Shown here: piece by piece, positions 55,387 through 64,000 of the stretch
Layout of the letters: each line of letters starts with the position of its first letter
How positions within the stretch are numbered: position 1 is the first letter of the stretch
NCBI GenBank assembly: GCA_009781515.1
Contig: WQXY01000001.1
Coordinates: forward strand, 124,001 to 188,000
DNA: 64,000 nucleotides
Reading direction: 5' to 3'
Source: Oscillospiraceae bacterium
GTDB lineage: Bacteria > Bacillota > Clostridia > Oscillospirales > Oscillospiraceae
Program-made: the position numbers and the translations under genes
Notes under the pieces: model-generated
The model's input: the letters and a program-made list of their open reading frames with translations, nothing else
Told to the model about the DNA's origin: nothing
Databases searched by the model: none

Positions 55387-57813
55387 ATGGATACTAAGAA
55401 TATTATTAAAGCAGAGTTTCTGCCGCTGCTTGCACTGCGGGGACTGACTGTATTTCCGAATATGCTGCTCAATTTTGATGTTGAAAGAGCAATGTCAACG
55501 GGTGCTCTTGATGCGGCATCAAATGCTGACAGGAGGATTTTCCTTTTGGCACAAAAGGATATTTCAAAGGAAACACCAAGTCAGCGGGATTTACACAAGA
55601 TTGGAACAATCTGCTATATTAAACAGGTGCTGAAGGTTCCCGGCGGGGGAATGAAAGTGCTTGTTGAGGGGAGCTGCCGCGCAAGGCTTCTTTCTATCCA
55701 TGAAGAGAAAAAGTTTTATACGGCAGAGGTAGAGCCGATACCCGAAAAGCTGATGCTTCGTAAAACTGCAAAAATCGAAGCGCTTATCCGCAAATGCCTC
55801 GGACTGTTTGACAACTACTCGGCAGTATCGCCGGGGATTTCAAAGGAAACGGTGCTCAACCTGTTTAACATAACAGACCCCGGCAGGCTTTCCGACTATA
55901 TTATTCAAAATATTTATACGAAGCCTGAAAATAAACAGCTAATTCTTGATACCGTAGACCCTGTTAAACGCCTTGAGGTCACAAATGATGTACTCGCGCG
56001 TGAGATAGAAATTCTATCTATTGAGCGTCAGATTGACTCAAAGCTTCGTGCAAAGCTTGAGGGTAATCACAGAGACCATGTGCTCCGTGAGCAGCTGAGA
56101 GTTATTCAATCGGAGCTTGGCGACGGTTTTTCGGATGAAGCAAGTGAGCTTCATATATACCGCAGGCAGATTGCCGACTTAGGACTTGAAGACGATATCG
56201 AAATGAAGATATTTCGAGAGGTCGACAAGCTTGAAAAGCAGGCATTCGGTTCTGCCGAGTCGTCTGTTATCCGAAATTACCTTGACACTATTATTGAGCT
56301 TCCGTGGAAGAAAAAAACAAAAGAACGCATTGATATAACTAAAGCACGTAAGATACTTGACCATGACCATTTTGGTCTTGATAAAGTAAAAGAGCGTATC
56401 TTGGAATTTCTTGCGGTAAGGCAGCTTTCACCGGAAATTAAAGGCGCTATAATTTGTCTTGTAGGACCTCCGGGGGTGGGTAAAACCTCTGTTGCCATTA
56501 GCGTAGCAAGAGCGCTCAACAGAAAGCTTGCAAGGCTTTCTCTCGGTGGTGTGCATGATGAAGCTGAAATAAGAGGGCACAGGAAAACATATATCGGAGC
56601 TATGCCAGGCAGGATTATCTCTGCCTTAAAACAAGCGGGCAGCAGCAATCCGCTTATGTTGCTCGACGAGATTGACAAGCTCGGGCGTGACCACAGGGGA
56701 GACCCTGCATCCGCACTGCTTGAAGCTCTCGACCCCGAACAAAATAAAACATTTCGTGATAATTATCTTGAAATTCCATATGATTTATCCGAGGTTATGT
56801 TTGTAACGACAGCAAACTCTACAGATACAATACCGCGTCCGCTGCTTGACAGAATGGAAGTTATTGAGCTTACAAGCTATACCGACATCGAAAAGCTTGA
56901 AATCGCAAAACGTCACATCATTTCCAAGCAAAGAAAAAAACACGGTCTTTCCGGACGGCAGCTAAAACTTCCCGATGATGTTATCCTTGAGATTATTTCC
57001 TCATATACAAGAGAGTCGGGCGTTCGTATGATGGAGCGTGAGATTGCGGCTGTGTGCAGAAAAACGGCAGCCAAGATTGCCTCAAAAGAGCTTACATCTG
57101 TCACGCTCACTGTGGATAAACTCGATGAATACCTCGGTGTGCGTAAGTTTAAGCCGGAAATTGTTCCGCAGGGCTTTGAAACAGGAATTGCAAACGGTCT
57201 TGCATGGACAACCACGGGCGGCAGTGTGCTTGAGGTTGAGGTAAATGTGCTGCTCGGAACGGGCAAGCTTGAGCTTACGGGTAATCTCGGCGACGTGATG
57301 AAAGAGTCCGCACATGCGGCTGTTTCATACATCAGAAGCAGAGCCGAAAGATTAAACATCGAGCCGGATTTTTACACAACACATGACATTCATATACATT
57401 TTCCCGAGGGTGCAATACCAAAGGACGGCCCGTCGGCAGGCATTACAATGTGCATAGCGGCAATATCAGCACTAAGCGGCGCTCCGAGCCGCAGAGATAT
57501 TGCAATGACAGGCGAAATTACGCTCAGAGGGCGAATATTGCGAATTGGTGGGCTTAAGGAAAAAACCATGGCGGCACTTCGTGCAGGGGTAAAAACAGTC
57601 ATAATACCTGCAGATAACGAGCCGGACCTCGATGAAATCGACCAAACAGTCAGAAGTCAGCTAAATTTCATTACAACTGACAATATTGATGATATTTTGG
57701 ATGTTGCACTTGATTTTTCAGCTGCCCGAGAAAAAGCGGCAGTAAAATCCATACCGCCGCATATTGACACCAAAAAGCAGCGTTCTATTACAGATGTGAC
57801 AATTAAGCATTAG
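55387..57813 (+). CDS. lon: ATP-dependent protease Lon
   Basis: An 808-residue LonA: N-terminal substrate domain starting LPLLALRGLTVFPNM, AAA+ module (GPPGVGKTSVA, LLDEIDKL), and C-terminal Ser-Lys protease (Ser in KDGPSAGIT, Lys in GLKEKTMAALRAG). Soluble, cytoplasmic. Follows clpX by ten bases. Confidence 0.97.
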   Translation: MDTKNIIKAEFLPLLALRGLTVFPNMLLNFDVERAMSTGALDAASNADRRIFLLAQKDISKETPSQRDLHKIGTICYIKQVLKVPGGGMKVLVEGSCRARLLSIHEEKKFYTAEVEPIPEKLMLRKTAKIEALIRKCLGLFDNYSAVSPGISKETVLNLFNITDPGRLSDYIIQNIYTKPENKQLILDTVDPVKRLEVTNDVLAREIEILSIERQIDSKLRAKLEGNHRDHVLREQLRVIQSELGDGFSDEASELHIYRRQIADLGLEDDIEMKIFREVDKLEKQAFGSAESSVIRNYLDTIIELPWKKKTKERIDITKARKILDHDHFGLDKVKERILEFLAVRQLSPEIKGAIICLVGPPGVGKTSVAISVARALNRKLARLSLGGVHDEAEIRGHRKTYIGAMPGRIISALKQAGSSNPLMLLDEIDKLGRDHRGDPASALLEALDPEQNKTFRDNYLEIPYDLSEVMFVTTANSTDTIPRPLLDRMEVIELTSYTDIEKLEIAKRHIISKQRKKHGLSGRQLKLPDDVILEIISSYTRESGVRMMEREIAAVCRKTAAKIASKELTSVTLTVDKLDEYLGVRKFKPEIVPQGFETGIANGLAWTTTGGSVLEVEVNVLLGTGKLELTGNLGDVMKESAHAAVSYIRSRAERLNIEPDFYTTHDIHIHFPEGAIPKDGPSAGITMCIAAISALSGAPSRRDIAMTGEITLRGRILRIGGLKEKTMAALRAGVKTVIIPADNEPDLDEIDQTVRSQLNFITTDNIDDILDVALDFSAAREKAAVKSIPPHIDTKKQRSITDVTIKH

Positions 57814-57826
57814 ACGGTGAGATAAA

Positions 57827-58408
57827 ATGAACCTCCATAATGTAGAGTTTATCAAGTCCGCAGCAAAGTCGGCGGATATTTTATCCGACGGCAAGCCGCA
57901 AATAGTTTTTTCGGGTAAGTCAAATGTCGGCAAGTCTTCGGTTATTAATAAGCTGCTTAACCGCAAGCAGCTTGCCAGAGTGAGCGGAACTCCCGGAAAA
58001 ACCATTCATATAAACTATTTTTTGATTGATAAAAAAGCTTATTTTGTCGACCTGCCGGGTTACGGGTACGCAAGGGTGGCAAAAACCGAGTATCAAAGAT
58101 GGTCAAAGCTTATGGAGGAGTTTTTTCAAAAGCCGCAGCTCATTACGCTTGGTATTATGATAGTGGACTCACGCCACAAGCCGACAGCTGATGATGTGCT
58201 CATGGCGCAGTGGTTTAAGGCATCAAAATGTCCTTTGGTATGTGTGGCAAACAAGGTTGACAAGCTTAAAAAAAGCGAAATAGAGGGCAATATTGCACTT
58301 ATAAAAAATACACTCGATTTTGATGAGGATACTGATATACTGCAATTTTCTGCGGTAAAAGGTACCGGTAGGGATGAATTAATTGGACGGATTTTCAACT
58401 TTTTTTAA
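57827..58408 (+). CDS. engB: Ribosome-biogenesis GTPase EngB/YsxC
   Basis: A 193-residue GTPase needed for 50S assembly. G1 GKSNVGKSS, G3 DLPGYG, G4 NKVDK, G5 FSAVKGTG. Its 3' end overlaps the next gene by 26 bases. Confidence 0.96.
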   Translation: MNLHNVEFIKSAAKSADILSDGKPQIVFSGKSNVGKSSVINKLLNRKQLARVSGTPGKTIHINYFLIDKKAYFVDLPGYGYARVAKTEYQRWSKLMEEFFQKPQLITLGIMIVDSRHKPTADDVLMAQWFKASKCPLVCVANKVDKLKKSEIEGNIALIKNTLDFDEDTDILQFSAVKGTGRDELIGRIFNFF

Positions 58409-59096
58409 TTTGGACGCACTGCGAGACGCTCTTATTATCGCAATTCCCGCACTTATTTGTATTACCGTCCATGAGCTTGCTCACGGTTTCACGGCATTTA
58501 AGCTTGGTGATAATACCGCAAAAGAAATGGGAAGACTTACCTTAAACCCGATTAAGCACATTGACATTGTGGGGCTTGCGATGATTTTGCTTGTCGGCTT
58601 CGGTTGGGCAAAGCCCGTTCCGGTAAACATGCAAAACTTTAAGCACCCCAAAACATATATGGCAATCACCGCCTTTGCCGGGCCTTTGTCAAATATACTG
58701 CTCGCGGTTGTTGTAATGTTTATTTTCTTTCTGCTTCCCGCACCATATGGCGGCGCGCAGGCGTTTGTGGGTATTTTATTTGCAGAAAATGTACCGCTTA
58801 TCTCAGAGATGATATTTCGCATGGCTATGATTAATGTTATGCTTGCTATATTTAATCTGCTGCCCGTGCCTCCGCTTGACGGCTCCAAGGTGCTCTTTTC
58901 ACTGCTGCCGACAAATATGTACAACACTTTGATGAAATATGAGCGCTTTGGTATGCTTTTTATTTTATTGCTTGTGTTTTCGGGACGTTTTCTCAACTTC
59001 GATTTGTTTTCAATATTAATCAGACAACCGACCATGGTTATTTTCTTTAGTATTGCAGAGTTTTCCCAAAATGTAATCGGCTTTTTCGGAGGATAG
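58383..59096 (+). CDS. Site-2-protease family (M50) membrane metalloprotease
   Basis: A 237-residue polytopic membrane protein. The zinc motif is HELAH with the third ligand in PVPPLDGSKV. TTG at 58383 inside engB is the likely start, with GGGATGA upstream. Members cleave membrane-bound regulators; in spore formers some act in sigma-factor activation. Specific target unknown. Followed closely by scpA, a usual neighbourhood. Confidence 0.9.
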   Translation: MDGFSTFFNLDALRDALIIAIPALICITVHELAHGFTAFKLGDNTAKEMGRLTLNPIKHIDIVGLAMILLVGFGWAKPVPVNMQNFKHPKTYMAITAFAGPLSNILLAVVVMFIFFLLPAPYGGAQAFVGILFAENVPLISEMIFRMAMINVMLAIFNLLPVPPLDGSKVLFSLLPTNMYNTLMKYERFGMLFILLLVFSGRFLNFDLFSILIRQPTMVIFFSIAEFSQNVIGFFGG

Positions 59097-59098
59097 AT

Positions 59099-59902
59099 AT
59101 GGAAATTCCTGTTTTTAAGCTGCCGGGTATAGTAAAAGAAAAAGAAGATATGTCTGACTTTGAGGGTCCGCTTACGCTTATTTTGCAGCTTCTCAGTAAA
59201 GACAAGGTGGAAATTAGGGATATCAGCATATCAAACATACTTGACCAGTATTTGGCATATCTTGATGAGATGGAAGAACTAAACTTGGATATTGCAAGTG
59301 AGTTTGTTGCAATGGCGTCACATCTTACATATATCAAGACAAAAATGCTTCTCTCAGACGGTCAGGAGGTCACGGAGCTTGAGCAGCTTATTACATCGCT
59401 TGAGGAGCTGCAACGTGGTGATACATACCTGCAGATAAAAGAAGTGGCACAGACCCTGTCGGGAATGTACACAAGAGAAGCCTTGATGATGGCAGGGCCT
59501 CCCGAATATCACGCACCCGACAGTGAGTATAAATATGTTCATATAAGCGACGAGCTGCTTGAAGCTATTTACAGGGTTGTCGGCAAGGAAAACTTAAAGT
59601 TCAGCAGCATAAACACAAGAGAGCCTACATATCCCGAGCGCGTGGTTTATCCGATTTCCGAAAAAATCGATCAGGTGGTCGAGAAGTTAAAACGTAAGGG
59701 CAAAATTACTGTTGCAGGGCTATTTTCCGATTGTCAGAGCCGTACCGAGCTTATCGCTACACTTGTAGCAGTGCTTGAGCTTTGCAGGGTCGGCAGTGTT
59801 TTAATAAGCGGCGAGGCGGATAACTTGAACATTTCATACACAGGCAGCGGCAGGGAAACCGAGATAACTGATTTTACATCGTCTGTTGATGCTGACGAGT
59901 GA
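59099..59902 (+). CDS. scpA: Segregation and condensation protein A
   Basis: A 267-residue kleisin. The N-terminus carries the FEGPLTLILQLLSKDKVEI pattern and ISNILDQYLAYL; the C-terminal winged helix follows a variable acidic middle. Links the Smc heads with ScpB. Two bases after the M50 protease gene. Confidence 0.94.
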   Translation: MEIPVFKLPGIVKEKEDMSDFEGPLTLILQLLSKDKVEIRDISISNILDQYLAYLDEMEELNLDIASEFVAMASHLTYIKTKMLLSDGQEVTELEQLITSLEELQRGDTYLQIKEVAQTLSGMYTREALMMAGPPEYHAPDSEYKYVHISDELLEAIYRVVGKENLKFSSINTREPTYPERVVYPISEKIDQVVEKLKRKGKITVAGLFSDCQSRTELIATLVAVLELCRVGSVLISGEADNLNISYTGSGRETEITDFTSSVDADE

Positions 59903-59914
59903 GGGGAATAATAA

Positions 59915-60595
59915 ATGGAAAACCGTGATATAGAAAGTGCGATAGAGGCAATACTGTTTGTTTCGGGCGAGCCTGTTAAGGTGTCCCGTATTGCAGGGGT
60001 GCTTGATGTTGAAGAAATTTTGGTTGAAGAAGCCGCAGACAGGCTCAGCAACACCTATAGCTTTGAGCGGCGCGGTATAAGGCTTATACGGCTTGAAGAC
60101 AAGCTGCAGCTTTGCTCCTCGCCCGAGTATGCGGATTTTATCAGACGCACCTTGGAAACAAGAAAGCCTCCGCAGCTGACAGGCCCTGCCCTTGAGGTGC
60201 TTGCGATTATTGCATATTTTGGTCCTATCACAAAAGCATATGTTGAGCAAATCAGAGGTGTTGACAGTTCGTATACAGTGGGGCTTTTGCAGGAGCGTGA
60301 GTTGATTGAGGGTTGCGGCAGGCTCTCTGCGCCCGGCCGCCCGATGCTATACAGGACAACTCATAACTTCCTGCGTACATTCGGGCTTGAGTCACTAAAG
60401 CAGCTTCCGGAGCTGCCGCATGTTGAGGGTGCATCGGACGAAAAAGAGGGCATACAATCTGCCATACTTGAGCTCAAAGCACGCGAGGCTGAAATGGAAG
60501 CTCTCGCCGAAGCCGAAGTCAAAACTGACCCACAGCAAATTCAAATCGATGAAGAAACAAACGAAGAAACAGAATTAAACTCACAATCGGAGTAA
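59915..60595 (+). CDS. scpB: Segregation and condensation protein B
   Basis: A 226-residue protein with two winged-helix domains (IEAILFVSGEPV, PALEVLAIIAYFGPITKAYVE, RPMLYRTTHNFLRTFGL). The C-terminal 45 residues are an acidic tail. Partner of ScpA in the Smc complex. Confidence 0.94.
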   Translation: MENRDIESAIEAILFVSGEPVKVSRIAGVLDVEEILVEEAADRLSNTYSFERRGIRLIRLEDKLQLCSSPEYADFIRRTLETRKPPQLTGPALEVLAIIAYFGPITKAYVEQIRGVDSSYTVGLLQERELIEGCGRLSAPGRPMLYRTTHNFLRTFGLESLKQLPELPHVEGASDEKEGIQSAILELKAREAEMEALAEAEVKTDPQQIQIDEETNEETELNSQSE

Positions 60596-60598
60596 ATT

Positions 60599-61231
60599 AT
60601 GTTAGTTGTTGCGATAATTTTATTGGTTTTACTTCTTTTGGCTTTACTTCGCGTCGGGATTATTATAGAGTATGATAGCGACGGGCTTGGTCTTTGGGTT
60701 AAGGTTGGTTTTATTAAGCTTCGTGTCAAAACGGACGGTGTGAAAAAACCAAAGAAAAAAAAGGAAAAGAAAGATAAAAAAAGCTTCAAACCCGGCAGTC
60801 TGCGTGATTTTCTCGAGATACTAAAATCAATAAAGGAAGTGCTCTCAAGGCTTCGCAGACGTCTTCTTATAAAGACTCTTGTTATCCACTATACATCGGC
60901 AGATGAAGACCCTGCAAAAACAGCAATAGGTTTTGGCACGGCAAATGCGGTTTTCGGGGCGGTTATCCCGATTTTGGAGCAGCATTTCAGGATAAAAAAG
61001 CGTGACCTTAGAGCTGCAGCAGATTTTGACTCGCAAGAGCCGGGTATTTATGCAAAAATTTCAATTTCAATAGCAGTTTGGGAGATAGTATATGTATTAT
61101 TTGCGTTATTACCGCTCTTTAAGGTAATTTCTGCAGATACAACTCAAAGAAAGGGTGTGGAAAAAAATGGAAAAGCAACCAATAAGCAACCTAATGGAAA
61201 CCACAATGCAGAAAATAAGAGAGATGATTGA
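60599..61231 (+). CDS. DUF2953 membrane protein
   Basis: A 210-residue protein with an N-terminal membrane helix (VVAIILLVLLLLALLRVGI), a basic linker rich in Lys, then a conserved domain with VIHYTSADEDPAKTAIGFG, and a second hydrophobic segment near 160-185. DUF2953 genes usually lie before ytfJ in Clostridia, as here. A sporulation-linked role is inferred from that neighbourhood. Confidence 0.82.
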   Translation: MLVVAIILLVLLLLALLRVGIIIEYDSDGLGLWVKVGFIKLRVKTDGVKKPKKKKEKKDKKSFKPGSLRDFLEILKSIKEVLSRLRRRLLIKTLVIHYTSADEDPAKTAIGFGTANAVFGAVIPILEQHFRIKKRDLRAAADFDSQEPGIYAKISISIAVWEIVYVLFALLPLFKVISADTTQRKGVEKNGKATNKQPNGNHNAENKRDD

Positions 61232-61547
61232 CGCCAACACTATTGTTGGTGAGCCAATCACAACCCCCGACGGCATGATGCTCATTCCTGTTTCAAAGGT
61301 TACATTTGGTTTTGTCGGCGGCGGTTCGGATTTTACGCAAAAGCATGATAAAAGCGGATTTGGCGGCGGAACAGGCGCAGGAGTAAACATCATTCCCGTG
61401 GCGTTTTTGGCTGTCAAGGGTGATAATGTTGAAATGATTTATATCACTCCGCCACCGTCATCAACAGTTGACCGTATAATTGACGCTGTGCCTGATGTGC
61501 TTGACAAATTTACGGACTTTATGAACAAGGACAAAGAAACCGAATAG
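61167..61547 (+). CDS. ytfJ: GerW/YtfJ family sporulation-associated protein
   Basis: About 126 residues. Family signatures are ANTIVGEPITTPDG, IPVSKVTFGFVGGGSDF and a Gly-rich GFGGGTGAGVNIIPVAF. In Bacillus, YtfJ (GerW) is needed for spore germination. The ATG at 61167 is preferred over a GTG at 61155, because AAAGGG directly abuts the GTG. It overlaps the previous gene by 65 bases. Suggests a spore-forming lineage but does not prove sporulation. Confidence 0.88.
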   Translation: MEKQPISNLMETTMQKIREMIDANTIVGEPITTPDGMMLIPVSKVTFGFVGGGSDFTQKHDKSGFGGGTGAGVNIIPVAFLAVKGDNVEMIYITPPPSSTVDRIIDAVPDVLDKFTDFMNKDKETE

Positions 61548-61553
61548 GTTAGT

Positions 61554-62297
61554 TTGAATGGTCATTTTATGCAGCAAAAATGTGAAAGGCTTCAAAAGAT
61601 ACTCTCAGCTTACGGTATAGCCTCACGCAGAGATGCGGAAGTTATAATATCAAGCGGGCGCGTCAGAGTGAACGGGAAAATTGCAACACTCGGAGAGTCT
61701 GCAAATGCCTGCACTGACGTAATCGAAGTTGACGGCAAGCCGCTTGCTCAAAAAAGTGAGCCTGTATACATAATGCTCAGTAAGCCTGTCGGATATCTGA
61801 CAACCGCTTCCGACGACAGAGGCCGCAAGACTGTTATGGAGCTTTTATCCGATGTAGGCACGAGAGTATATCCCGTCGGCAGGCTTGATTTGAATTCCGA
61901 GGGTCTGCTGCTGCTGACAAATGACGGGGACTTTGCAAATACGGTGTCACATCCGTCAAACGGCAAACTTAAGGTTTACGAGGTTGGTGTAAGAGGTGAC
62001 ATAGCCAAAGCCATAGAGCTTTTGCAAAAGCCTGTTATTATACCTGAAAACGACGATACAACAACCGCTGTTGTTAAAGCTGAAAGTGTGAAGCTTATAA
62101 GCAAAACAGCAAGCGGCGGTTATATAGAAATCGCAATAAAAGACGGGCGAAACAGGCAGGTTCGGAAAATGTGCACGGTTTGCGGACTACATGTCATAAA
62201 CCTAAAGCGCAAACGTATCGGCGATGTAGAGCTTGGGGATTTAGAAATAGGGAAGTGGCGGCATTTGACCGCAAGTGAGGTGAAGTCACTTGGATAA
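61554..62297 (+). CDS. rluB: Pseudouridine synthase RluB family
   Basis: A 247-residue enzyme with an N-terminal S4 domain (RLQKILSAYGIASRRDAE) and the synthase core with catalytic Asp in GRLDLNSEGLLLLTNDG. RQVRKMC is the C-terminal family motif. Modifies a uridine in 23S rRNA. Start TTG at 61554 is favoured by ATAGG upstream; ATG at 61569 is possible. Confidence 0.93.
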   Translation: MNGHFMQQKCERLQKILSAYGIASRRDAEVIISSGRVRVNGKIATLGESANACTDVIEVDGKPLAQKSEPVYIMLSKPVGYLTTASDDRGRKTVMELLSDVGTRVYPVGRLDLNSEGLLLLTNDGDFANTVSHPSNGKLKVYEVGVRGDIAKAIELLQKPVIIPENDDTTTAVVKAESVKLISKTASGGYIEIAIKDGRNRQVRKMCTVCGLHVINLKRKRIGDVELGDLEIGKWRHLTASEVKSLG

Positions 62298-63147
62298 GGA
62301 CGTATTATCAGTAATAGAAGCGGCAATGCCCGCTATGTCAAAGTCGCACAAAAAAATCGCAGGGTATATTTTGGATTATTTTGACAAGGCGGCATTTATG
62401 ACGGCTGTGCGCCTTGCAAACTTTACGGGAGTTAGCGAGTCTACTGTTGTTAGATTTGCAATGGAGCTTGGTTATGACGGCTATCCCGAAATGCGGCGCG
62501 CCTTGCAGGATACCATGCGCGGAAAGCTCACATCGGTTCAAAGAATTAGAGTGGCAAAAGACAGGCTCGGCACGGGCGATATACTGCGACATGTACTCTC
62601 ATCCGATATCGAGCAGATACGCCAGACTATGGAGCAGACAGACAGTGCTGATTTTGCCAAAGCGGTCGACGCTATTATAGGAGCACGGAATATATATATT
62701 CTCGGGCTTCGTTCATCGTCATTTTTGGCAAAATTTATGGGATTTTATTTTGACCTGCTCTTTAACAACTCAAGGGTTATCAGCGAAAGCCCCGACAGTG
62801 AGGTTTTTGAGCAAATTGTAAGACTCTCGGAGGGTGATTTACTTATTGCAATAAGTTTTCCGAGATATTCGAGACGCACTATCAAAACAATGCAGTATTC
62901 ACGTACTGTAGGTGCTAAAATAATCGCAATTACGGACGGTATAGCCTCACCGCTCACAGAGCTTGCCGATATTTCTCTGTGTGCAAGGAGCGATATGATT
63001 TCATTTCTTGACACACTCGTTGCACCGCTGAGCCTTGTTAATGCACTCGTTGTTGCCGTCAGTGAAAAAGCACCGGGTGATTTATATGAAAACTTTGAAC
63101 GTTTGGAAAGAATATGGGAAGAATACGGAGTATATGAACAGATTTGA
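62290..63147 (+). CDS. RpiR/MurR-family transcription regulator
   Basis: A 285-residue regulator. An N-terminal helix-turn-helix (AVRLANFTGVSESTVVRFA) is followed by a SIS sugar-phosphate-binding domain (IYILGLRSSSFLA, SFPRYSRRTIKTMQYS). TTG start at 62290 with GAGGTGA; overlaps rluB by eight bases. Its effector and targets are not evident; it is embedded in housekeeping genes. Confidence 0.9.
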   Translation: MDKDVLSVIEAAMPAMSKSHKKIAGYILDYFDKAAFMTAVRLANFTGVSESTVVRFAMELGYDGYPEMRRALQDTMRGKLTSVQRIRVAKDRLGTGDILRHVLSSDIEQIRQTMEQTDSADFAKAVDAIIGARNIYILGLRSSSFLAKFMGFYFDLLFNNSRVISESPDSEVFEQIVRLSEGDLLIAISFPRYSRRTIKTMQYSRTVGAKIIAITDGIASPLTELADISLCARSDMISFLDTLVAPLSLVNALVVAVSEKAPGDLYENFERLERIWEEYGVYEQI

Positions 63148-63820
63148 TAAAATTACAGTTGCACTTGACGGTCCTGCCGGGGCGGGCAAGAGCACACTCG
63201 CAAAAAGAGCTGCCAAGTTTTTTAATCTTATGTATGTGGACACGGGTGCCATGTACAGGTGTATCGGTCTTTATGCAAAGCAAAATGCAGTAGCATCAAA
63301 AGATGAAGACGGCGTAAAAGCTTTACTGCCAAGCATAAAGCTTGATATGAAATATGATGAAAACGGTACGCAGCGGATGATATTAAACGGTGATGATGTC
63401 ACTGAGCAAATCAGGCAGCCGGAAATATCAACATATGCATCCGATGTGTCGGCAATGCCTGATGTCAGAAGCTTTTTGCTCTTTATGCAGCAGGATATGG
63501 CACAGCGCTATGATGTAATAATGGACGGACGCGATATCGGAACTGTGGTGCTACCGAATGCAGGACTCAAGATTTTTATCACGGCAGATGCCATGGCAAG
63601 GGCAAAAAGGCGTTTTATAGAGCTTGAGGAAAAAGGCGTAGCTACAACACTTGATGAAGTGTACAATGAAATGTGCCAAAGGGATAAAAACGACAGTGAG
63701 CGTGCGATTGCGCCGCTGCGGCAGGCAGATGATGCGCTGCTTCTCGATACCACCGAGCTTGATTTAGAGCAGAGCTTTAAGGCTCTTTGCACTCTTATAT
63801 CGGAGAGATTTCAAATATGA
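63134..63820 (+). CDS. cmk: Cytidylate kinase
   Basis: A 228-residue CMP/dCMP kinase. P-loop DGPAGAGKSTLAKRA, YVDTGAMYR, and DGRDIGTVVLPNA are diagnostic. The ATG at 63134 follows GGAG and overlaps the regulator gene by 14 bases. Confidence 0.96.
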   Translation: MNRFDKITVALDGPAGAGKSTLAKRAAKFFNLMYVDTGAMYRCIGLYAKQNAVASKDEDGVKALLPSIKLDMKYDENGTQRMILNGDDVTEQIRQPEISTYASDVSAMPDVRSFLLFMQQDMAQRYDVIMDGRDIGTVVLPNAGLKIFITADAMARAKRRFIELEEKGVATTLDEVYNEMCQRDKNDSERAIAPLRQADDALLLDTTELDLEQSFKALCTLISERFQI

Positions 63821-64000
63821 ACCCAAAGGAAAGCAAAAGATTTTACAGGGTATGCTATCGTGTAGCAGGTCCTGTCATTCGCTTTTTTAACCCGATAAAG
63901 GTTTTTGGCGATGAAAACAAAATACAAGGGGCGGCGCTCGTTTGTGCCAATCATTCAAGAGCGATTGACCCGTTTTTGATAGCTCTTGCATTTGGCATTA
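63817..64000 (+). CDS. plsC: 1-acylglycerol-3-phosphate acyltransferase (partial)
   Basis: Cut by the window end after 61 codons. It begins MNPKESKRFYRVCYRVAGPV and shows the acyltransferase motif NHSRAIDPF (H-x4-D). ATGA overlap with cmk and CGGAGAG upstream. The cmk-plsC order is usual in Clostridia. Confidence 0.9.
   Translation, partial: MNPKESKRFYRVCYRVAGPVIRFFNPIKVFGDENKIQGAALVCANHSRAIDPFLIALAFGI

Overview
The window reads as a chromosomal segment of a Gram-positive, low-to-middle GC bacterium of the class Clostridia. This rests on AGGAGG-type ribosome binding sites with frequent GTG/TTG starts, a GerW/YtfJ gene, the tig-clpP-clpX-lon-engB order, ScpA/ScpB next to RluB and CMK, CheV, and a Gram-positive type IV pilus locus. 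Genus cannot be fixed from the sequence. No phage, insertion sequence, CRISPR array or rRNA was seen.

Region 1 (1-22.9 kb) is tyrS followed by a type IV pilus locus in two converging operons. The plus-strand operon (1.4-12.9 kb) encodes a 3,252-residue protein with a class III prepilin N-terminus and three further small prepilin-like proteins, probably a pilus-tip set. The minus-strand operon (22.8-15.2 kb) encodes pilB, pilT, a major pilin with a polyglycine tail, pilD, pilC, a pilM-pilN fusion and pilO. Between them (12.9-15.1 kb) lies a small island: two tandem Uma2-type genes behind near-identical promoters, and a previously unlabelled type I toxin-antitoxin-like module (27-codon hydrophobic ORF opposed by a strongly promoted antisense RNA), plus a second copy that keeps the RNA but has lost the toxin.

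Region 2 (23-33.5 kb) holds a MoeA-periplasmic-binding-domain fusion, a BrnT toxin with a short partner, an amino-acid ABC transporter, an OFA-family MFS carrier with a structured leader, a lipoprotein-type hybrid kinase, DegV and tRNA-Arg(TCT). Several families of short palindromic repeats sit in the gaps. Region 3 (33.5-45 kb) is rich in signalling: a hybrid kinase with Hpt, a double receiver protein, a receiver-kinase and CheV, together with dxs, a glycoside-hydrolase-like protein and ilvB-ilvN.

Region 4 (45.1-52 kb) is a probable operon: Sfp-type PPTase, ATP-dependent DNA ligase, an unusually short UvrC, RsmD, CoaD, a coiled-coil protein and a diguanylate cyclase. Region 5 (52-64 kb) is a long housekeeping run: tig-clpP-clpX-lon-engB-M50 protease-scpA-scpB-DUF2953-ytfJ-rluB-rpiR-cmk-plsC (cut by the window end). 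Recurrent themes are overlapping gene ends, including three convergent pairs, and at least three genes whose start codon sits where transcription should begin (leaderless mRNA candidates).
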